From Shimazuella kribbensis DSM 45090 (GTDB lineage Bacteria; Bacillota; Bacilli; Thermoactinomycetales; Thermoactinomycetaceae): a stretch of 41,209 nucleotides of DNA. The translations under genes and the position numbers were made by a program. Below the pieces are notes generated by a model, which had not been told where the DNA came from, searched no databases, and saw only the letters and a list, made by a program, of their open reading frames with translations. The stretch's first letter is position 1, and each line of letters begins with the position of its first letter. Below are positions 35,154 to 41,209 of this stretch, in pieces. Location: NCBI RefSeq assembly GCF_000428065.1, contig NZ_ATZF01000020.1, positions 1 to 41,209 of the forward strand. Reading direction: 5' to 3'.

Positions 35154-36680
35154 TCATCCTTCTTCGTTTACAATGACTTTCTTTCCTCGTAGCTTTAAAA
35201 GGATAGGAATGATTAACCATAATGCTGCAATGACCAAAAAGGTAAGTGAAATCGGATGAGTGAGAAAAATACCGTAATCCCCATTTGAGGTAGTTAATGC
35301 ACGACGAAAGTTATTTTCAATCATTGGACCAAGAACAAGTCCAAGAACTAACGGAGCAAGTGGGAAATCATTTTTAGCTAGGAAGTATCCCGCAATCCCA
35401 AATCCTAATAACAAAAATAAATCAAATGTATTCACCTGTACTGCGTATACCCCAAAAATAGAAATGGCAATGATCAACGGAGTCAGATACTTGGGTGGTG
35501 TTTCAATAATTTTGGCGAAAATTTTTACTAAGGGCATATTCAAGATTAAGAGCATCAGGTTACCAATAAACATACTTGCGATCAACCCCCAAGCAACTTG
35601 TGGATGATCGTTAAAGAGTAGCGGACCTGGTTGTACATTATACATGATTAGAGCTCCCATAAGAATGGCTGTTGTCCCAGATCCTGGTACACCCAATGTC
35701 AACATAGGAATCATAGCTCCCCCGGATGCAGCATTGTTAGCAGATTCGGGTGCAGCAACGCCTTCAATCGCGCCTTTTCCAAATTGAGCTCTGTTCTTAC
35801 TAATTTTCTTTTCCATAATGTAAGAAAAGAAGGAAGCTAATGTAGCTCCTGCTCCTGGAAGAATACCAATAAAAAAACCAAGCAATGAACTTCGGATAAT
35901 TGGAGCAGAGCTATCTTTTAAGTCTTTTTTACTGGGGATAATTCTACCTACTTTGGCTACATGACCTGTGTTCGTCTCTTTTTCTAAAATTGTTTTAAAA
36001 ACTTCTCCTAGGGCAAATAAACCAACAGCAATTGTTAAGAATTCTAAGCCTTGATATAGAATGGGCATATCAAAAGTAAATCTAGCGATCCCAGATACGC
36101 TATCAATTCCAATAGTAGCTAATAACAATCCAAACACAGTCATCATAAGAGCTTTGGTGATTGATTTTCCAGCTAACCCACTTACCGCACATAGCCCCAA
36201 GATCATTAAAGAGAAATATTCAGCAGGTCCAAATTTGATTGCGAGATCGGAGAGTGGTTTTGCTAATAGAACCAATGCGATTAAAGAGATAATACCTGCA
36301 ACGAAGGAACCAATAGCTGCGATCGACAGAGCGGAGCCAGCTTTCCCTTGCTTGGCTAATTGGTATCCATCCAAAGTTGTGATTACGGATGAAGATTCGC
36401 CTGGAGTGTTCAACAAAATAGAAGTGGTTGATCCCCCATACATAGCTCCATAATAAACGCCTGCTAACAAAATGATAGAACTGGCCGCCGCCGATTCCGG
36501 ACTAGCTCCACTTGTTAATGTCGACATGATTGGGATTAATAATGCTACCCCGCTCATAGGCCCAATACCTGGTAACACACCAACAGCAGTACCGATTAAA
36601 ACACCAATAAACGCATACAGTAGATTTTCTGGTTGTAAGGAGACTAAAAATCCATTATATAGAAACTCTAGTGTAGTCAT
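35154..36680 (-). CDS. tctA: Tripartite tricarboxylate transporter, large permease TctA
   Basis: 508 residues with about 12 transmembrane segments and TctA motifs: GTAVGVLPGIGPMSGVALLIP near the start, YGGSTTSILLNTPGES, and the internal repeat PGAGATLASFFSY ... LTLGVPGSGTTAILMGAL. It works with TctB and the binding lipoprotein TctC to import citrate or related tricarboxylates with sodium or protons. AGGAGGTG precedes the ATG. It is co-transcribed with tctB (15-base gap). Confidence 0.95.
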   Translation of the reverse strand: MTTLEFLYNGFLVSLQPENLLYAFIGVLIGTAVGVLPGIGPMSGVALLIPIMSTLTSGASPESAAASSIILLAGVYYGAMYGGSTTSILLNTPGESSSVITTLDGYQLAKQGKAGSALSIAAIGSFVAGIISLIALVLLAKPLSDLAIKFGPAEYFSLMILGLCAVSGLAGKSITKALMMTVFGLLLATIGIDSVSGIARFTFDMPILYQGLEFLTIAVGLFALGEVFKTILEKETNTGHVAKVGRIIPSKKDLKDSSAPIIRSSLLGFFIGILPGAGATLASFFSYIMEKKISKNRAQFGKGAIEGVAAPESANNAASGGAMIPMLTLGVPGSGTTAILMGALIMYNVQPGPLLFNDHPQVAWGLIASMFIGNLMLLILNMPLVKIFAKIIETPPKYLTPLIIAISIFGVYAVQVNTFDLFLLLGFGIAGYFLAKNDFPLAPLVLGLVLGPMIENNFRRALTTSNGDYGIFLTHPISLTFLVIAALWLIIPILLKLRGKKVIVNEEG

Positions 36681-36695
36681 TCGATCACCTCCTGA

Positions 36696-37145
36696 TCAAA
36701 ATAGTGGAAAAGAAGGAAGAGTTCCTTTTAATAAATAGACATATACGTAATAAACACCACCTGAAAATAATCCAGCAATTAGAATGGTCAACAGCCATTT
36801 CCCTCTCTCCATGATTTGAAAGGCAATGACTAGGAACAAGAATGTGCATAGTACATAACCAAACCATTCCAAGAGACAAATATACAAAATAGTGATTATG
36901 AGAATAATGGAAAAGTTCTTCCAATCAAGTTTTATTCCTTGAGTGGTATCATCCTTATATTGAAAAGTTTCGTAAAAGAGACGGACGCTAAATATAACTA
37001 AAAGAACGCCAAGTCCAAATGGAAAAATGTTAGGCCCCACACCGCTCCCATAAGCGGTTTCTGAAAGATTCCTACTCGCAAAGATAAAGAAAACACCAAC
37101 TAGTACAAACAAAATACTCGCCCAGCGGTCAAAAGATCGATTCAT
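36696..37145 (-). CDS. tctB: Tripartite tricarboxylate transporter, small permease TctB
   Basis: 149 residues with four predicted transmembrane segments and the TctB start pattern (DRWASILFVLVGVFFIFASRNL ... GVGPNIFPFGLGVLLV). First gene of tctBA. A perfect cre box lies 54 bases upstream of its start. Confidence 0.93.
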   Translation of the reverse strand: MNRSFDRWASILFVLVGVFFIFASRNLSETAYGSGVGPNIFPFGLGVLLVIFSVRLFYETFQYKDDTTQGIKLDWKNFSIILIITILYICLLEWFGYVLCTFLFLVIAFQIMERGKWLLTILIAGLFSGGVYYVYVYLLKGTLPSFPLF

Positions 37146-37198
37146 AGTTCACCTACTTCCCACTTGTTTTGTTTAAATAGAATATGGATACAAACAAA

Positions 37199-37212
37199 TG
37201 TTAACGCTTTCA
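37199..37212. promoter_or_regulatory. cre site (CcpA) before tctBA
   Basis: TGTTAACGCTTTCA matches the cre consensus TGWNANCGNTNWCA at every fixed position. It lies between tctB and the divergent sensor kinase gene. Confidence 0.85.
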
Positions 37213-37417
37213 TTTGGTTTTATCATCATACCTATTTGTTTTGTATTCGACTAGTTATAGTAACTAAATGGAATAAAATACAATAGCTCTATTTTGTTCA
37301 TTTTCTCCACGAACTGTATTAAACGATTATCATGTAAGATAGAGGAAATTATATAATTCAATTCCAGTATCATTTGTTTTGTTTAGACTATCCTACATAG
37401 GTTAGGTTGGTGTAAGG

Positions 37418-39037
37418 ATGAAAAAGAGAGTTTGGAAGCTAGAAAGTAAAATGGTTGCATGGACAAGTCTTTTAATATTATTTATGATGATTGTTTTTGG
37501 AGCTTATCATTATTCAAATCTTGTAGAAAATATCGAGGAGCAGATAGGAGAACGAGCTCTTTCGGTAGCACACACAGTAGCTGAAATCCCAGAGATCAAA
37601 GAGGCATTTACCAAGAAAGAACCCGCAAAAATCATTCAACCCATTACGGTACAAATTCGTAAAAAAACAGGTGCTGAATATATCGTAGTTGGAAACAAAC
37701 AAGGAATCCGATATTCTCATCCGTACGCTAATCGGATTGGTAAACAAATGGTAGGGGGAGATAATGCACCAGCTTTAAAACAAGGGAAATCTTATATTTC
37801 TAAAGCAGTTGGAAGTCTTGGTTCGTCGTTAAGAGGAAAGGTTCCAATACGGAACAGTCAAGGCGATGTGATTGGTGTTGTTTCCGTCGGTTTCCTGACT
37901 CGAGATATTAACCAGCTTATCGAAACCAATTTTCGTGATATTATATTTATCCTTTTATTGTTTTTTTTGATAGGCACGCTTGGTTCTTTTTTCATCGCTA
38001 AATATATTAAAATGCTTATTTTTGGTTTAGAACCCAGTGAGATCTCTACTCTATTAAGGGAACGAAATGCAGTTCTTGAATCAGTAAGAGAAGGAATTAT
38101 TGCTATTAATGCCGAGGGTAAAATCTCGATGATTAACCAAATAGCATTAGAGATTTTTGAAGAAAAATCAGAGGCAAAAGTGTTAGGAGAACCAATTCAG
38201 TCCTTATTACCAAATACAAGAATGTTGGAAGTACTAAAACATGGAAAACCAGAATTAGATCGAGAAGTAACAATAAAAGGAAAAAAAGTAATTGTAAATC
38301 GACTTCCCATTTTTGAAAAAGATCAGTTGCGTGGAGTGGTCACTAGTTTTCGATTGAAAGCAGATATGGATCAGCTCAACTACCAACTGTCTCAGGTTAA
38401 GGAGTATGTAGAAGCAGTACGAGCTCAAACTCATGAATATAAAAATACACTTTACACGATTTCTGGTTTGATTCAATTAGAGTCTTATAAAGAAGCATTA
38501 CAGCTTATTCAACAGGAAAGTGAAATCCAACAAGATGATATACATTGGTTGAATGATCGTTTTCGAGATCCTTGGCTAGAAGCAATTTTGATTGGTTTTT
38601 ATAATCGTGCTCGTGAGATGAAAGTTCACTTTTCGATAGATAAGAAGAGTCAATTCACCCATGTTTCATACAATATCCCCCCTTCGGTATTAGTTACAAT
38701 ATTAGGAAATTTAATTAATAATGCAATAGAAAGTGTTCAAGATCAAAGCATACCAGCACCTCAAGTGGAGCTATATATATCAGATGAAAGCGATCAATTA
38801 TTTACATTTATGGTTTCAGATAATGGAAAAGGGATTTCCACACAAGAGCGACATAAAATTTATCAGACTGGCTATTCAACGAAGGAAAAAAATCAAGTGC
38901 ATTCCACTCGTGGATATGGATTAAGTAATGTTGTACAGTTGTTACAAGAACATCGGGGTATGATTGATTTACAAACAAGTCGCTGGGGTGGAGCTTGTTT
39001 TATTGTTACACTTCCCAAAACGATTGGAGAGGATTAA
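37418..39037 (+). CDS. citS: CitA/DcuS-type sensor histidine kinase
   Basis: 539 residues, close to B. subtilis CitS. TM1 about 12-30, an extracytoplasmic PAS-like (PDC) sensor about 35-170 (GIRYSHPYANRIGK, VPIRNSQGDVIGVVSVG), TM2 about 174-195, cytoplasmic PAS about 212-310. The dimerisation helix carries phospho-acceptor H339 in RAQTHEYKNTL, and the HATPase domain has NLINNAIES, SDNGKGIS and GYGLSNV. The family senses citrate, malate or C4-dicarboxylates. Context with tct genes favours tricarboxylates. Its stop abuts the regulator start. Confidence 0.93.
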   Translation: MKKRVWKLESKMVAWTSLLILFMMIVFGAYHYSNLVENIEEQIGERALSVAHTVAEIPEIKEAFTKKEPAKIIQPITVQIRKKTGAEYIVVGNKQGIRYSHPYANRIGKQMVGGDNAPALKQGKSYISKAVGSLGSSLRGKVPIRNSQGDVIGVVSVGFLTRDINQLIETNFRDIIFILLLFFLIGTLGSFFIAKYIKMLIFGLEPSEISTLLRERNAVLESVREGIIAINAEGKISMINQIALEIFEEKSEAKVLGEPIQSLLPNTRMLEVLKHGKPELDREVTIKGKKVIVNRLPIFEKDQLRGVVTSFRLKADMDQLNYQLSQVKEYVEAVRAQTHEYKNTLYTISGLIQLESYKEALQLIQQESEIQQDDIHWLNDRFRDPWLEAILIGFYNRAREMKVHFSIDKKSQFTHVSYNIPPSVLVTILGNLINNAIESVQDQSIPAPQVELYISDESDQLFTFMVSDNGKGISTQERHKIYQTGYSTKEKNQVHSTRGYGLSNVVQLLQEHRGMIDLQTSRWGGACFIVTLPKTIGED

Positions 39038-39718
39038 ATGATTGAAGTACTAATTATTGAAGATGATCCACGTGTTGCTGAAATCAATCGCCGCTTCCTT
39101 GAAAAAACGGAAGGTTATCAGTTAATCGGCATGGCAAAAAATGGCCAAGAAGGATTGGAAAAACTTGAAATTATGCAGCCACACCTAGTGTTGTTAGACG
39201 TTTTTCTCCCCGATTTTAAAGGAACGGAATTGATATGGAAGATTCGTACAGAATTACAAGATACAGATATTATTATGATTACTGCTGCAGGTGAAATGGA
39301 TACCATACAGGAAGCATTGCGCGGAGGGATTTTTGATTACTTGGTTAAACCTGTGATGTTTGAAAGATTTACACAGAGTCTGGAAAATTATAGAAAATAC
39401 CGAAAAACCATATCCCAATCGAAAAGAATGGATCAAAGTCAATTGGATACACTTATATTTTCTCACTCTGCACCTTCTGATTTTGTACCATTACTTCCAA
39501 AGGGAATTGATCGAATCACACTGAATAAAGTTTTACAGACGATGAAACAAAATAGTAAGAAGGGGCTAACGGCAGAACAAGTGGGGACACAGTTAGGTGT
39601 GAGTCGTACAACAGCTCGTCGTTATCTAGAGTACCTTGTGTCGATTCAAAAATTGCAAACAGATCAGCGTTACGGTACCATCGGGCGCCCTGAACGGAAA
39701 TTTCTCTGGATTTCGTGA
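39038..39718 (+). CDS. citT: CitB-family response regulator (CitT-like)
   Basis: 226 residues, equal to B. subtilis CitT. Receiver domain with D9/D10, phospho-acceptor D54 in LVLLDVFLPDF and K104 in DYLVKP. The C-terminal HTH is at about 180-205 (TAEQVGTQLGVSRTTARRYLEYL). It begins immediately after the kinase gene. Predicted to activate the tct genes in response to the substrate. Confidence 0.94.
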   Translation: MIEVLIIEDDPRVAEINRRFLEKTEGYQLIGMAKNGQEGLEKLEIMQPHLVLLDVFLPDFKGTELIWKIRTELQDTDIIMITAAGEMDTIQEALRGGIFDYLVKPVMFERFTQSLENYRKYRKTISQSKRMDQSQLDTLIFSHSAPSDFVPLLPKGIDRITLNKVLQTMKQNSKKGLTAEQVGTQLGVSRTTARRYLEYLVSIQKLQTDQRYGTIGRPERKFLWIS

Positions 39719-39808
39719 ACAAAATGTACAAAATAAATATTACCTTTTTAATAATGATCAATAGACATAAACTATTCATTCTAAGAAACCCATATTATGA
39801 TGCCTATA

Positions 39809-39822
39809 TGAAAGCGTTATCA
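39809..39822. promoter_or_regulatory. cre site (CcpA) before tctC
   Basis: TGAAAGCGTTATCA, a perfect match to TGWNANCGNTNWCA in both orientations. It lies 20 bases before the tctC start, where bound CcpA would block transcription. Confidence 0.85.
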
Positions 39823-39838
39823 AAATATAGGGGGATAA

Positions 39839-40852
39839 ATGATGAAAAAAGGGATTCTCCTTACTCTAATCGGTCTTATAGGTCTTACTTCTGCTGCTTG
39901 TTCTACCAAAGCTGATTTTGGCAGTGGTTCTGGAGATTATCCACAAAAGCCAATAACGTTAGTTGCTCCTTCGGGTGCAGGTGGTGGATGGGATCAAACC
40001 GCAAGATCAATCAGTAAAGTTTTACAAAATAGCAAACTGGTCAACCAAACCATTACGGTAGAAAATAAACCTGGTGGTGGTGGAGCCGTTTTTATGGCTG
40101 AGTATGCGACACAATTTAAGAAGGACAGTTATAAACTATTTGTTAATTCTCCGCCAATCCTTATTAACCATTTGAAGAAAGAAGGAAACAGTCCTTTCGG
40201 ATACCAAGACACGACACCTCTTGCTCAATTGACAAAAGACTATGGTGCATTGGTGGTAACTGCTAATTCCCCTATAAAGGATCTGTCAGGTGTCATTCAA
40301 GAACTTAAAAAGAATCCGAAGAAATACACTTTTGCTGGTGGTTCAGCTCCCGGCTCAATGGATCATCTCATCGCTGTTTTACCATCATTCTTGTCTGGAA
40401 TCAATCCCAAAGTAGTAAAATATGTTTCTTATGATGGTGGAGGAGAGGCGATTACTGCTTTATTAGGAGGAAATGCAGATATCATTGCTACTGATGCTTC
40501 TGCTGTTAGTGAATATCTAAAATCAGGGAAGGTTAGAGTACTGGCAGTCACCGCGCCCGAGCGGCTAAAAGGTATCTTAAAAGACGTTCCGACTCTAAAA
40601 GAGCTAGGAATGGAGAAAGGCGAATTTACCATTTGGCGAGGCGTATTTGGACCCAAAGAGATGGATCCTAACGCAAAAAAATATTGGAATGAAAAATTAA
40701 AAGCCCTCTCTGAAAATCCAAAATGGAAAGAGGAATTGGAAGCCAAAGGATGGGAAAGCGATTATAAGGATGCTGATCAGTTTACAGCGTTTTTACAAGA
40801 CCAATCCACTCAAATTGCAACTCTATTAAAAGCAATAGGAATGGGTAAGTGA
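39839..40852 (+). CDS. tctC: Tricarboxylate-binding lipoprotein TctC
   Basis: 337 residues. Lipoprotein signal with a TSAAC lipobox, then the Bug/TctC periplasmic-type binding fold: YPQKPITLVAPSGAGGGWDQTARS at the ligand-binding edge, TVENKPGGGGAVFMAEYA and the C-terminal WRGVFGPKEMDP. It delivers substrate to TctAB, encoded on the other side of citST. AGGGGG fits the second ATG (39842) slightly better than the first. Confidence 0.94.
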   Translation: MMKKGILLTLIGLIGLTSAACSTKADFGSGSGDYPQKPITLVAPSGAGGGWDQTARSISKVLQNSKLVNQTITVENKPGGGGAVFMAEYATQFKKDSYKLFVNSPPILINHLKKEGNSPFGYQDTTPLAQLTKDYGALVVTANSPIKDLSGVIQELKKNPKKYTFAGGSAPGSMDHLIAVLPSFLSGINPKVVKYVSYDGGGEAITALLGGNADIIATDASAVSEYLKSGKVRVLAVTAPERLKGILKDVPTLKELGMEKGEFTIWRGVFGPKEMDPNAKKYWNEKLKALSENPKWKEELEAKGWESDYKDADQFTAFLQDQSTQIATLLKAIGMGK

Positions 40853-40864
40853 AAATCCATTTAC

Positions 40865-41209
40865 AGATTTTTGCCGACTGAAAGCCCACGGTTTGAATCG
40901 TGGGCTTTCAGTCGGCGTTGCTCCAAACCCCAAAAAAGGGGTTGCAAGAGAAACGAATATTTTGTATATTAGAACACATGATCGGTGATCATCCTACAGC
41001 TAGTAGGTTTGTTCTTTGAAAATGTAATGGTATAGGGTTTCGGTAGCAAATGGATCGGTCTCCTACCGAGTAAAACCATTAGAGGCAGGAAGAGGACTAG
41101 AACGCTGGTAACAGGCGTTCCGCCCATGTGGGTACACTTCTAACTGCATGGGACGGGCTGATGAGACAGCCCTGAACTTGGGAGTTGCACAAAGCAGAAA
41201 TGGAGTGAG
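40865..41209 (+). mobile_element. Probable left end of an IS200/IS605-type element with structured RNA
   Basis: Just after TTAC (40861-40864), a target used by some IS200/IS605 elements, comes a perfect 18-bp stem, 40873-40890 with 40899-40916. It lacks a T-run on either strand, so it is not an intrinsic terminator. An AACCCC/GGGGTT hairpin follows. From about 41025 the sequence folds into nested helices: AATGGT...ACCATT around CGGTAG...CTACCG, then AACGC/GCGTT, CCCATG/CATGGG and GGGCTG/CAGCCC. This resembles the omega-RNA/HEARO RNA upstream of iscB. No ORF is visible before the window ends. Identity is inferred from layout. Confidence 0.45.

Noticed and set aside
40873-40916. 18-bp hairpin as the tctC terminator
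   Set aside because: Neither strand has a T-run after the stem, so intrinsic termination is unlikely; a transposon-end hairpin fits better.

Overview
The window looks like chromosome from a low-GC, endospore-forming member of the Bacillales. The gene order acpS / ydcC-like lipoprotein / alr / mazEF / rsbW-sigB / tex / cmpA / tRNA cluster / tsaE-tsaB-rimI-tsaD / rex-tatC / groES-groEL parallels the Bacillus subtilis 0.5-0.65 Mb region, and cmpA plus a KatX-like catalase point to sporulation. Thermoactinomycetaceae is a plausible family, but that is inference.

Layout. 1-500: 5' end of a 23S rRNA gene (minus strand) with its own promoter and no 16S gene before it. 500-3450: two secreted small proteins and a catalase. 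3580-6435: 5-oxoprolinase genes, pxpBC divergent from pxpA. 6660-10770: groEL, groES (CIRCE), tatC, rex, 5-FTHF cyclo-ligase. 10850-13410: five small membrane-protein genes, four of which share an unusual noncoding architecture. 13480-16100: t6A genes plus rimI. 16190-17290: eleven tRNAs. 17480-28785: Bax-inhibitor protein, cmpA, tex, a stripped-down sigB operon, mazEF, alr, a lipoprotein, a GC-rich orphan gene, acpS and an ABC exporter. 29090-32250: small proteins, copZ, HPr, a GH1 glycosidase remnant and a WYL regulator. 32540-35000: a RiPP locus with a precursor-like peptide and a LanKC-type lyase-kinase lacking the cyclase domain. 35150-40850: a tripartite tricarboxylate transporter split around a CitST-like two-component system, with two perfect cre sites. 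40865-41209: a highly structured stretch that looks like the left end of an IS200/IS605-type element carrying an upstream structured RNA.

The best candidate for something undescribed is 10.85-13.02 kb. Four consecutive genes encode small membrane proteins, three of them with striking C/G-ending codon use. Each sits in its own promoter-terminator unit. After each stop codon is a structured module: an outer stem closed by (Y)GTCC and followed by a (S)CC(C)GAA tail, with compensatory base changes between copies. In three units the 5' and 3' UTRs carry 7-9 nt of mutual complementarity, and a small hairpin sits just before the ribosome binding site. The second candidate is the cyclase-less LanKC locus.
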